64,000 nt of DNA from Yarrowia lipolytica. Taxonomy: Eukaryota; Ascomycota; Dipodascomycetes; Dipodascales. Position 1 is the stretch's first letter, and each line of letters begins with the position of its first letter. Below, piece after piece: positions 11,203 through 20,281 of this stretch. The notes beneath the pieces are model-generated. The model was not told the origin of the DNA. It saw only the letters and a list, made by a program, of their open reading frames with translations, and searched no databases. A program made the position numbers and the translations under genes. The DNA lies in contig NC_090774.1 of assembly GCF_001761485.1 (NCBI RefSeq), positions 1,302,001 through 1,366,000 of the forward strand. The letters run 5' to 3'.

Positions 11203-12903
11203 ATGCACGCCTCCTCTCTATCCGTGGGGTCTATTTCGACCGCCGAGGAGCCTCACACCCCCAAGCAGGCTTGGAACCTGCCCGGCTACGCCACCCACGA
11301 CTCCCGCTTCATGCTGGGAGGCTACGACGACCTGGTGGGTGACGTGTCGCGGCTAAATCTTGCTCCCTCCCAAAACGGAAACATGCCCATGTCCCAAAAC
11401 GGAAAGATGAACATGTCTCAAAACGGACACCCTAACCTCCCCGTCAGCCACAACCACAGCCAGCATCACCGTACCCACTCGGGAGCAGGCGGATCGCCCA
11501 TTTTCGGCAAGTCTGTCTTTGTGGAAAACGAAGACAAATTCCCTATTCTTGTCCGGCGTCCCTCCTCTGCCGTTTCCCCGCCCTTGGAAGAGACCTTCCA
11601 GCAGCAGCACCACAATCATCATGGCAATCACGGCAGCTACAATGGCAACGGATCTCCACCCATGCACCAGCCCCTGACTCCTCCTTACGAGAAGGCCGGT
11701 GGCAAGTTCAATTGTTCGACCGCTGCAAACAACAACAACTCCCACTCTGTCATGCAGGCCATTCCTGCCTCTCCGCTAACCCCCAATTTGCATACTAATC
11801 TGTCTCCTACGTTTGTGGGCAGCAACAACCACTACCGACGAGCGTCCCAGCCCGCTAGCAGTTGCATTCCTCCGGCATTCACCCCTGAGCGAAGCCCCAA
11901 CGGCACTGCGTCGTCTGGAGTACAGACCCCCTCCACCACCTCGTCCAAGATCTCCTCCATTGATCTCAACAACTGCGACATTTTTGCGCTGTGCAAGGAC
12001 CAGCACGGGTGCCGGTACTTGCAGCGCAAGCTCGAGGAGGAGCCGTACTACCTGAATCTGATTTTTGAGCAGACCCACAGCCATGTGGTAGAGCTCATGA
12101 CAGATCCCTTTGGCAATTACCTGTGCCAAAAGTTGCTGGAAAACTGCTCTGTGGCACAGACCACCGTGCTGATCCGAACGGCTGCTCCCTCCCTTGTCCA
12201 GGTGGCGCTCAACCAGCACGGCACTCGAGCGCTACAGAAGATGATTGACTACGTCACCAACGACGAGCAAATTGAAATCATTGTGCAGGCCCTCGAGCGA
12301 AACGTGGTACGGCTCATCCAGGACCTCAACGGTAACCACGTGATCCAAAAGTGTCTGAACCGGCTCAACTCGTGCGATACCAACTTCATCTACCGAGCCG
12401 TGTCGCAGAATCTGGTGGTAGTCGCTACACACAGACACGGCTGCTGCGTGCTGCAGCGGTGCGTTGACTACGCGGACGTATTGCAACGAGAAATGCTCAT
12501 TGGTGTTATCACAAAACACGCTCTGCAGCTCGTGTGCGACCCGTTCGGCAACTACGTGACTCAGTACGTGCTAGGCGAGCAGGTGATCCGCCAGTTTGTC
12601 GGCCACGTTGTCGCGCTGTCGATGCAAAAGTTTTCGTCCAACGTGATTGAAAAGTCGCTCAAGGTGGCGTCCTACGAGCTTCGAGCGGTTCTGATTGCCG
12701 AGATCTGCGCCTCGCCCCTGTTGCCTAAGCTGCTGAGCGACTGCTATGGCAACTACGTGGTCCAGACCGCCTTGGACACCGCCAACCAGTACACCCGGGC
12801 ACAGCTCATTGATCGTATCCGGCCCGTGCTGCCCATGATCCGTCAGACCCCTTACGGACGACGCATCCAGGCCAAGGTCGACGCCCGAGTATTTTATTAT
12901 TAG
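11203..12903 (+). CDS. PUF4: Pumilio-family RNA-binding protein, PUF4-like
   Basis: From ATG 11203 the protein is 566 residues. The first half is low-complexity (Asn, Gln, His, Ser, Pro), with a short NMPMSQNGKMNMSQNG repeat. The C-terminal ~310 residues form eight PUF repeats. The recognition segments can be read in order: DQHGCRYLQ, DPFGNYLCQ, NQHGTRALQ, DLNGNHVIQ, HRHGCCVLQ, DPFGNYVTQ, QKFSSNVIE and DCYGNYVVQ, followed by the terminal TPYGRRI. The repeat order and edge sequences match S. cerevisiae Puf4 better than Puf3. By family knowledge it binds 3'-UTR UGUA elements and promotes mRNA deadenylation and decay. A LINE begins 5 bp after its stop codon, so its own 3' UTR has been displaced. 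The true N-terminus may be nine residues longer if a leader intron is used. Confidence 0.88.
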   Translation: MHASSLSVGSISTAEEPHTPKQAWNLPGYATHDSRFMLGGYDDLVGDVSRLNLAPSQNGNMPMSQNGKMNMSQNGHPNLPVSHNHSQHHRTHSGAGGSPIFGKSVFVENEDKFPILVRRPSSAVSPPLEETFQQQHHNHHGNHGSYNGNGSPPMHQPLTPPYEKAGGKFNCSTAANNNNSHSVMQAIPASPLTPNLHTNLSPTFVGSNNHYRRASQPASSCIPPAFTPERSPNGTASSGVQTPSTTSSKISSIDLNNCDIFALCKDQHGCRYLQRKLEEEPYYLNLIFEQTHSHVVELMTDPFGNYLCQKLLENCSVAQTTVLIRTAAPSLVQVALNQHGTRALQKMIDYVTNDEQIEIIVQALERNVVRLIQDLNGNHVIQKCLNRLNSCDTNFIYRAVSQNLVVVATHRHGCCVLQRCVDYADVLQREMLIGVITKHALQLVCDPFGNYVTQYVLGEQVIRQFVGHVVALSMQKFSSNVIEKSLKVASYELRAVLIAEICASPLLPKLLSDCYGNYVVQTALDTANQYTRAQLIDRIRPVLPMIRQTPYGRRIQAKVDARVFYY

Positions 12904-12908
12904 TGTAT
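12898..12908 (+). repeat. 5' copy of the probable LINE target-site duplication
   Basis: TATTAGTGTAT includes the last tyrosine codon and the TAG stop of the PUF4-like gene. It matches 10 of 11 bases with 19546-19556, which follows the LINE A-rich tail directly. Confidence 0.55.
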
Positions 12909-13071
12909 TATAAGTGTAAGATATATGTATATTAGCAGTGGCCTGTAGGTGAAGGTTTTCCGTCGTAGCTATAAGTATAGAGACTATGTTTACAGAGACG
13001 AAGCTCAGGGCCAGTACTTATACTAAACAGAGCTATTTATTAATCGAGCGCGACCAGAAAAAACGTTCACC

Positions 13072-15216
13072 ATGGAAACAGCGCAAGCCCAAGCTTCGGC
13101 GGGTAACTCCTTGGGCGCTCCGAACCCCCCACCTCCTGATTTATCGCGAGGTGATGGAGCCACCTCAACCGAAACCCCCAACCAAACCGACATTGAAAAA
13201 ATCCAAAAAAACGACAAAAACGATGAAAACAACAAAAAAAACGACAAAAACGACAAAAACGACAAAAAAAACGACAACAATATCACCCTCAACGCCTGGA
13301 AGAGCAAGGCCGAAGTCAAGGCTCTCCTGACATCGAACCCCTCCACACTCAAATTCAACCTCAACAAGGAGCGAATTTCGGAGCCCCTTGCGGCGCCGAA
13401 TGGTAGGCATACCTCCGGCCGTTTCAACGTGTCCTATGTAGCCAGCAAGGAAAACTTCTTCCGAAGAGCTCTTGACCGCTCCGCCACCCCTGATTGGAAT
13501 CTTCCTATCTCCATGTTCCTCGAGCACCTCGATAACGCCGCTGAAGTCGACGAGAAGGACACCATCAGTGTCCTCGAGGGCGTCATCGAAAAGTTCGACG
13601 AGATCAAGGGTCAGGTTGGTCTGGCGGAGTTTGACCTGTCCAGGCACAACCTAGACATCGTCCCCCACCTGATCGACCAGATTAACTTAGAACAGGACCC
13701 TGAAGACTGCTACCAAGTGGGAAATGGTTGGCACTACCTGACGTCGGACGCCCTCACTGACCCCCACGAACAACGAATGGCTGTCATTCTGGAGACAGTT
13801 AGTCTCATTGTTGAGGCCAATACTCAAGATTATCGCATCATGAGGAAGGGCTCGGCTAACCCTGCTGGACGAAGAGTACTTTACTACTTCAACCTACCCT
13901 CGTACATGAAGATGGAGCGTCAGACGGAGGATGCTTTCAAGATCCACCTCAACGCTATTCTCAACCAGTTCGACGTAGACATTGATCAGGCCATTCCAGG
14001 TTCCTCCCTCTTGAGTGGCACCCTTCTGATGACCTCTGCCAACCATCAGAACATCTCGGGTCCTGTGATCGCAGTTCGTGCTCTCCTAGGCTCCACCCTG
14101 CCCCAGACCATCCCCGACTTCTTCGTCAACCTGGATCCCACCAAGGCTAGGCTTACCGGCTCAAAGTTGATCAAGATGCACTTCGCCAACGGCGATAACA
14201 TCTGTGTTAAGTGCAAGAGCACTAAGCACATCCGGGAGGCCTGCCCCGAGAAAGACATGGTCACTCCCAAGATCTTCCGCACCCGCGCTCACCAGGGTAC
14301 CCTCCCACAGAGAGGTAAAGCCCTTGCTTCCATCCATGCCCCATCCACCGTGGAGCCCCCGGTCCAAACTCGCAAGTTCCACCACACGCCTGCTACTCAC
14401 CAGTGGGAGACCGTCGGCACTAAGTCCCCTAGACATAGACGGACTCGAGACACGTCCCCCCAACCCACCGGTCAGAAGCCCCTCCGATCTTACTACAACT
14501 TTGAAGTCTTGAGCGACAAAACCGGAGAGGACACACCCGAAGAGACCGAGCAAACTAACCAGCTGCCCTCTACGAACCAGCAGCATGGAACTCAGAATCT
14601 ACCCATCAACATCCCCGCCTCCGAGGAAGACACAGTTCCCGACGACCAGGAAACGGAACAGGCTGACGTATCCATGAACGGCTTTGACACCCAGCCTGAC
14701 GCACTTGCTCACCCTGAAGTAGCCCCTGATGTCACCCAGTTTCTTCCCCCCGCTACCCCGCTTAACACCGAGGCCACCAACAACGGCCTTCCCCACGACC
14801 ACACCAGTCCCAACACGACCAACCAAACACAACCCCCCCCCGGAAGTATCCACGAGGGCCGACCCCGAGGAGGGCACACCACCTCCAGTTTCTCTGGCGA
14901 GCCCTCTCACACCACGCTCGGCAAGAAGCACATTGCGGTCTTCCAGACCGCCTCGAGCGAGGTTCCGGTGCAAATCCTGAACCCGGACAGGTCGGAGAAC
15001 AGACTCTGCTGGCTGCCTTCTCAGGAGGTAGCAAAGTTCATTGACGGGAGGTGCCCGACATTCCTGTCTACATGCCACTTCAAAGTTTTCCACGACGGTG
15101 CGACACTCAGCTCGGTAGACGAGATTGTAGAACCCCCGAACAGTCCCCCGAACCCCCCTAGGGTGACCACTCTCCATGAGGTGGACACAATGCTCCGACC
15201 GGGGCAGAACCAGTAA
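13072..15216 (+). CDS. LINE ORF1 protein with one CCHC zinc knuckle
   Basis: This is a 714-residue protein starting in a good context (ACCATGG). Residues about 40-70 are an Asn/Lys/Asp simple repeat (KNDKNDKNDKK-like). A central region of about 300 residues has no motif that I recognise. A single retroviral-type zinc knuckle C-X2-C-X4-H-X4-C lies at C378, C381, H386 and C391. The C-terminal third is rich in Pro, Thr, Ser and acidic residues. By family knowledge ORF1 proteins coat the element RNA and form the ribonucleoprotein particle. The stop codon is followed after two bases by the ORF2 ATG, so the two are probably translated from one transcript. Confidence 0.85.
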   Translation: METAQAQASAGNSLGAPNPPPPDLSRGDGATSTETPNQTDIEKIQKNDKNDENNKKNDKNDKNDKKNDNNITLNAWKSKAEVKALLTSNPSTLKFNLNKERISEPLAAPNGRHTSGRFNVSYVASKENFFRRALDRSATPDWNLPISMFLEHLDNAAEVDEKDTISVLEGVIEKFDEIKGQVGLAEFDLSRHNLDIVPHLIDQINLEQDPEDCYQVGNGWHYLTSDALTDPHEQRMAVILETVSLIVEANTQDYRIMRKGSANPAGRRVLYYFNLPSYMKMERQTEDAFKIHLNAILNQFDVDIDQAIPGSSLLSGTLLMTSANHQNISGPVIAVRALLGSTLPQTIPDFFVNLDPTKARLTGSKLIKMHFANGDNICVKCKSTKHIREACPEKDMVTPKIFRTRAHQGTLPQRGKALASIHAPSTVEPPVQTRKFHHTPATHQWETVGTKSPRHRRTRDTSPQPTGQKPLRSYYNFEVLSDKTGEDTPEETEQTNQLPSTNQQHGTQNLPINIPASEEDTVPDDQETEQADVSMNGFDTQPDALAHPEVAPDVTQFLPPATPLNTEATNNGLPHDHTSPNTTNQTQPPPGSIHEGRPRGGHTTSSFSGEPSHTTLGKKHIAVFQTASSEVPVQILNPDRSENRLCWLPSQEVAKFIDGRCPTFLSTCHFKVFHDGATLSSVDEIVEPPNSPPNPPRVTTLHEVDTMLRPGQNQ

Positions 15217-15218
15217 GC

Positions 15219-18200
15219 ATGTCTTTCACCTCTACTACCACCCCTTCTAAAGCCCCATGTAAGAGCACCCAGGCCAAAATGAAATCTCCGAATGTTAAAG
15301 TCATCACGGCTAACATCGGCGGTTTTAAGATGGCGGAAGCGCTTAACCGATTACCCGACACCATTGTAAACATTATTCGAACTACTCACTACCCCGATCT
15401 CGTCCTTCTTCAAGAGACGAACTGGGTGGACTCCTCCCTACAAACCGCTCAACAAATCATTTCAAACTCGCCCTACCCGGGGGGCAGACACTACACCCTC
15501 CTCGGCTCCACAGCTGGTGTTTCTAATAGAAGCGTCGGCGTGGGGCTAGTCTATTCCGACAACGTCACCATCACAAACTTTACAACAGTTTTTGAATACT
15601 TCCCAGCCCTAGACAACAGACTGTGTTTGGCCGACGTGCACATCAAAGGCACCGACAGACACCTATCGCTGATCAACGTATACGCACCAAACGAGCAGGG
15701 AGCCTCCCCCTTCACTAACCGGCAGTTCTACCAGTCACTAGACGACTATCTACGCCTCCATCCCTGCCAATACCCCCTGATAGCGGCAGGCGATTGGAAC
15801 GCGGTCGCCTCCAACGACGGCAGGATTGGCGAAAAAGTGACGACTCACCTTAAGGACTTCTTAGCTAACTGGGACTTACTAGACACCTACACTCTAATCA
15901 GCAAACACAGAAAAGGCCTCTACACTCACACCAACAACAGCCGCGGAGCTGGCAGGCGCCTGGATCAGCTGCACATCTCTTCGACACTCTCACAGTGGAT
16001 CAAATCCACACAACTGGTAACCAACAAGCAGGGTCACAACATCACGAAGTCCTCTCACCACGCGGTCCAATTCGTCTTTAACTTTGGCAACCTCACCCAG
16101 CGACAAGACAGAGGCCCAGGCACCTGGAGGATGCCCTGGTGGGTTTTTGATACAGAGTACATTGCTTGGCTCAAGTTCCACGTCAAATCCATTCTGAAGC
16201 GATATGGTCCTTTGAAGCCCAGCCTGAAGCTGCAATGCCTGAAAGAAAACATTAAGGTCACCATCCAACAGGAAGCCAAAAACCGCGCACTTCGAGATTC
16301 CAACCACCCAGACAACAGACGCCGCGAGGCCCTCATGGCAACAGCCTCAGACTGGCAAGCCTACCCAGCTAACGAGCCATACCCGATGCTCCATGCTCGG
16401 GTCGAACAATCCAAGCAACAGATGGAGATCCACTCCCTACGGAACCACCAAGGCCGAGTGAAGACCGACACCTCCTCTCTCTGCGACATCTCAGCTCGAT
16501 ACTTTGACAACATCTTCGACAGAGCTGCCGATATCAACGACACCGACGACAGCGCCTTTTTAGACCTCTTCCCCGAAGAAACCCGGAGGGTGAATACAGC
16601 TAACCCAAGCCTGGACTCGTCTTTTACCAAGGAGGAGATCTTCGATACCATCAAGGCGTCTACGCACAACAGCGCGCCAGGGCCAGACGGCATCCCGTAC
16701 AGGTTCTACCGCGACTGCTGGGATGAGCTGGGGGACTTGATGACGGACGTCTACAACGAAGCTGGAGCCGACTCGCCCATCAGCACCGAACGCAACACCG
16801 CTATCATCAAACTACTGTACAAGTCGGGAGATCAGGCCGACATCTCCAACTACAGGCCTATTTCTTTGATCAACACAGAGGTGAAGATCTACACACAGCT
16901 CATTAACAAAGCCATCCAGAACATTCTTCCGGACAGCATTCACGGCGCCCAAAACGGTTTCGTACCGGGTCGACACATCACTAACAATCTCGACACCATG
17001 GATCATTTTTGCAACGCCTACTCCCAGCTGAACATGGGTTGGGTCGTAGGATCACTGGACTTCCGGAAAGCCTACGACACTATCAGCCAGAGTTGGGTGA
17101 TAAAGACGCTTCGAAATGTGGGTGTCTCGGAACTGATGATCAACCGTATCCTAGCTGTACAACAGAACGCAGTAACGAGAATCAACATCAGAGGTGTCCT
17201 ATCTCGCCCAGTCCGCATCAAGATCGGAGTGAGACAAGGATGCCCTCTCTCTCCAACCCTCTTCATCATCGCAGTAGACGCACTTGTGCGTCGTCTGGAC
17301 CGAGAGATGTTTGGACTGGCCCCAGGCCTGCCACTATCCCACCACCACACCACTGGGCACAGGCCGCCACAACCCCCTACTCACCCGGAGGCAGTGGCAG
17401 CTGGACACATGAAGGTGTCGGCTTTCGCGGACGACATAGCGGTGTTCCTCAACAACATCCAGGACGTGGCCACGGTTGGTAGAGTGCTCTGCCTCTTCCA
17501 ACGGGTCTCAGGCCTCACACTAAACCCGTCAAAGACGGTGCTTCAGAAGATCGGCCCCCCCGATTGTTTTGTTCCACTAACCTTTATTGACGCAGAATGG
17601 CAGCGAACAATTGACGCCACCTGGCCAACCGACAACAACACACGACAGGCCCCGACGCTCCGGACATCTGACAACATTTTCCGGTACCTCGGAGTACACT
17701 TCGGAAATCGCGAAAGGTTGGACACGCACTACGCTCAGATCAAGGAGGACCTCAAGGAGTCGCTGCGACGCCTTTCACTATGGGGTCTCCCCTATTACAG
17801 CAAGGCGTGGATGATCAACATCTACTTCTTCTCGAAACTGAATTTCCTTGGACCCTACGTCAGCCAGATCGACAACACCTTCATCCGAGAGCTGAACGAA
17901 CTAGCGTGCGACAAGATCAACAAATTATCACCCGACAAAACACGCAAAACCTTCAGCAATGGTTTCATCCAAACTCCGGTAGGCAGAGGAGGACTGAACC
18001 TGCGGGACATGGGACGTTTCATGGTGTGCCTGAAGGCCGCTCGGGCTTACAGGTTCTTCCATGGCTCATCGCCGGCCCTTTGGGACTGCACCTTCCAGTT
18101 CTACAGCAGAACTCACAGTCTCACACAGGAAAAGCCACACCAGCGCGTCGACTGCCGCTTTCCGACAGGCCAAGCTTGGGGCTACGCAGCCTCCCCCACC

Positions 18201-19121
18201 ATGCGAGACGCAATCAGAGCTTCTTTCGAGCTCAACAAGCCCCTCACCGCGGAACATGCCAACCCTCGAGAAGATCACGAGCCCTCTACAACAGACACAG
18301 TTAATCACAGAATCTGGGAACGAAACCAGGTGAACGTGAGAGCAGCAGAATCTTTCCGGGAAGCACACGTCGACATCGCAGCCGCGAGACGATACCATCC
18401 GGTCAGAATGGTGTCCACAGCGGAAATCGACCACCTCCGGTGGAGCATGGGACCACTTACTCTAGAGAACTTCATGTTTCACAAGACCTCGTCTCCCGAC
18501 TTGCCAAACTTCCCACACACACTTGCACGACCGAAGAAGTGGACTCAACGAAGCGACTACGGGGGCATCTCTGACGACATGGTCTGGCAGGAGGTAATGC
18601 ATGACCTTCGAAAACACTACATCGCCGACGCCAACAAAGCACAAGTTCTTCACCTCATGCGGATATCTCGACTTCCGCTCGTGAAATGGAGATACCCTGA
18701 CGACCACGTTTTCACCAAGAAGAATCCAGGATGCGGGCTCTGTGATAAGGCCATCATTCAGGATCTGCACGAGCATATCTTCTGCAAGTGCGAAGTTCTT
18801 CTTTCCATGTTGACCAGGATGAAGATTCCGTCAGTGGACTCTCTAAAGGACTGGATCTTTACCGAGTCGAAATGTGGAGTACTCCCCTCTTTCCCAGGGC
18901 ATGTGAACAGTGACGCCCCCCGGAAACATCAACAAGTCAAGACACGCAAATATCTGCGGGAATTGGCTTATGGGATCTGGAAGATGGAGAGATCCCTCCG
19001 GTACTCAGGGGACGACGCCACCCTGGGACATGTCCAACAGGGTTTGCTTCAATTCCTGAAGGAAGCCCAGATGTGTTTCTACGATGGACAACCGCCAGCA
19101 CTTCACGATGAGCGAGAGTAG
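15219..19121 (+). CDS. LINE ORF2: apurinic-type endonuclease and reverse transcriptase
   Basis: This is a 1300-residue protein. The N-terminal endonuclease shows N32 (TANIGG), E66 (LLQETNW), D192/N194 (AAGDWNAV) and D249 (RRLDQLHI). The terminal SDH motif reads SHH, so the usual aspartate is a histidine (H280) while H281 is kept. The reverse transcriptase spans roughly residues 470-800: APGPDGIPYRFY, NYRPISLINTEVKI, NGFVPGRH, the A-motif LDFRKAYD (D614), RQGCPLSPTLF and the catalytic FADD (D738, D739). A C-terminal C-X2-C-X8-H-X-H-X2-C cluster (C1172, C1175, H1184, H1186, C1189) is the knuckle common in L1 ORF2. The protein would nick target DNA and reverse-transcribe the element RNA there. 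Confidence 0.92.
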   Translation: MSFTSTTTPSKAPCKSTQAKMKSPNVKVITANIGGFKMAEALNRLPDTIVNIIRTTHYPDLVLLQETNWVDSSLQTAQQIISNSPYPGGRHYTLLGSTAGVSNRSVGVGLVYSDNVTITNFTTVFEYFPALDNRLCLADVHIKGTDRHLSLINVYAPNEQGASPFTNRQFYQSLDDYLRLHPCQYPLIAAGDWNAVASNDGRIGEKVTTHLKDFLANWDLLDTYTLISKHRKGLYTHTNNSRGAGRRLDQLHISSTLSQWIKSTQLVTNKQGHNITKSSHHAVQFVFNFGNLTQRQDRGPGTWRMPWWVFDTEYIAWLKFHVKSILKRYGPLKPSLKLQCLKENIKVTIQQEAKNRALRDSNHPDNRRREALMATASDWQAYPANEPYPMLHARVEQSKQQMEIHSLRNHQGRVKTDTSSLCDISARYFDNIFDRAADINDTDDSAFLDLFPEETRRVNTANPSLDSSFTKEEIFDTIKASTHNSAPGPDGIPYRFYRDCWDELGDLMTDVYNEAGADSPISTERNTAIIKLLYKSGDQADISNYRPISLINTEVKIYTQLINKAIQNILPDSIHGAQNGFVPGRHITNNLDTMDHFCNAYSQLNMGWVVGSLDFRKAYDTISQSWVIKTLRNVGVSELMINRILAVQQNAVTRINIRGVLSRPVRIKIGVRQGCPLSPTLFIIAVDALVRRLDREMFGLAPGLPLSHHHTTGHRPPQPPTHPEAVAAGHMKVSAFADDIAVFLNNIQDVATVGRVLCLFQRVSGLTLNPSKTVLQKIGPPDCFVPLTFIDAEWQRTIDATWPTDNNTRQAPTLRTSDNIFRYLGVHFGNRERLDTHYAQIKEDLKESLRRLSLWGLPYYSKAWMINIYFFSKLNFLGPYVSQIDNTFIRELNELACDKINKLSPDKTRKTFSNGFIQTPVGRGGLNLRDMGRFMVCLKAARAYRFFHGSSPALWDCTFQFYSRTHSLTQEKPHQRVDCRFPTGQAWGYAASPTMRDAIRASFELNKPLTAEHANPREDHEPSTTDTVNHRIWERNQVNVRAAESFREAHVDIAAARRYHPVRMVSTAEIDHLRWSMGPLTLENFMFHKTSSPDLPNFPHTLARPKKWTQRSDYGGISDDMVWQEVMHDLRKHYIADANKAQVLHLMRISRLPLVKWRYPDDHVFTKKNPGCGLCDKAIIQDLHEHIFCKCEVLLSMLTRMKIPSVDSLKDWIFTESKCGVLPSFPGHVNSDAPRKHQQVKTRKYLRELAYGIWKMERSLRYSGDDATLGHVQQGLLQFLKEAQMCFYDGQPPALHDERE

Positions 19122-19545
19122 ACACAGTAGCAAGCGTAAAAGGCGGCCGAGGCCACCGAGAGAACAGCGTAGCAGGGCGCGTAGTCACCACAGGGGACGC
19201 AGAACCAAACCAATGACGAAGAAGAACCACAAGGAGAAGTTTTCAAAGGCAATGCAAATGAAGAGGGCAATGGAAGGATTGAGATTAGAGAACTGGAGAC
19301 TGGAGTGGCGTTTTCCCGATGAACGAACAAACACGCGAAGCTATGTGGACCAACATACAACACGGACTGAACCAGGTTTTTTTATGATTTTTTTACTGGA
19401 AATAGGTACGTGCCAAGTTGGACCATGACACTAAACGTGTTTAATTAGTAATATTCGTGTAAGCGTACATTCATTTCAAAGGTTATTCTTTCACGGCAAA
19501 GTTATAATTAAATGAATGTATATGCAGAAAAAAAAAGAAAAAAAA
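19122..19545 (+). other. LINE 3' UTR and A-rich tail
   Basis: The 3' UTR follows the ORF2 stop. It holds an Arg/Lys-rich frame (ATG 19084 to 19428) that overlaps the end of ORF2, probably a by-product of purine-rich sequence. The unit ends in an A-rich tract at 19527-19545, typical of a LINE 3' tail, directly next to the downstream copy of the direct repeat. Confidence 0.7.
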
Positions 19546-19556
19546 TACTAGTGTAT
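19546..19556 (+). repeat. 3' copy of the probable LINE target-site duplication
   Basis: TACTAGTGTAT starts at the first base after the A-rich tail and matches 12898-12908 except for one C/T difference. That difference falls in the third position of the PUF4 tyrosine codon and is silent. Confidence 0.55.
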
Positions 19557-20281
19557 CTACAGCGTGACACCCTCTGAGTGACGGTTCCGACACTGTAGCA
19601 GATGGCTGAAGATACAGCGACGCTGTAGAACGCCGGGAAAATGTCTCAAGAAAATTAATCGAGAAAGTTGTCATATTGCTTCAGCCGTGTGAAGCCGTGG
19701 GTGGAGGCTGTACATGCAGTAGAGAGTGATCATTAGACAATCGAAAAGTGCCCAGTTTTCGGACAACGACAAAAAAACAACAGCGTAGTTCTGTCACCCT
19801 AATATATTCTCTCCAGTCTAATGAGCTTCCGTACCCTCGGGCGTTTGCTTGACAATGCTACAGGTAGCTGGCTATCTGCAGATCGGTCTCGCTGTTTGGC
19901 TCTTGCCTATTTGGGACCCGCAGGGCTCGCATCCTGCATAGTGAGATGAGCAGCTTCTTGTGGGGTGTACAGCGGGCGTGTAGGTGATTTGGGGATGGAA
20001 AACGAAGTGGAAATGGAACATGTATTCCGTAGTTGACAAAGCCATTCTATTTGGACCATTTTTGCTTCTGAAAAGAGATATTATTATGTTTCCCCAGAGT
20101 CGGTTAGTTTACGGAACCTGCGTTAGCGGCGTTTTAAGGTTCACTTATGGCCGAATCGAGACATGGGAAAACACACGAGTCGAGGGCCATGGACAATGTA
20201 TAAGAGACAGCCAAAGAAGCAGTTTCATCTCGTCTAACAAACTACTGCTGAATCGCTGATACATCATTGAGAGTGAGTACG
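19557..20281. other. Intergenic region: displaced PUF4 3' flank and chitin synthase promoter
   Basis: No gene is seen. The first part is presumably the original 3' flank of the PUF4-like gene, now separated from it by the LINE. TATAAG at 20199-20204 lies 78 bp before the chitin synthase start and is a likely TATA element. A CTAACGCAG acceptor-like word on the minus strand near 20113-20122 has no matching donor or exon. Confidence 0.5.
20199..20204 (+). promoter_or_regulatory. TATA box of the chitin synthase gene
   Basis: TATAAG lies 78 bp upstream of ATG 20282. Confidence 0.4.

Larger units (their letters stand above)
12909..19545 (+). mobile_element. Full-length L1-clade LINE (non-LTR retrotransposon), Ylli-like
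   Basis: The unit of about 6.64 kb consists of a 163-bp 5' UTR, ORF1 (13072-15216), ORF2 (15219-19121), a 3' UTR of about 400 bp and an A-rich tail (19527-19545). A near-perfect 11-bp direct repeat flanks it (12898-12908 and 19546-19556). Both ORFs are open over their full length, so the copy looks recent, although one endonuclease position is unusual (see ORF2). It is in the same orientation as the PUF4-like gene and abuts its stop codon. The family name rests on knowledge that Yarrowia carries an L1-clade LINE called Ylli; I could not compare sequences. The exact 5' end is inferred from the direct repeat. Confidence 0.85.

Noticed and set aside
20113-20122. Minus-strand CTAACGCAG acceptor
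   Set aside because: There is no donor to its right in range and no coding exon to its left.
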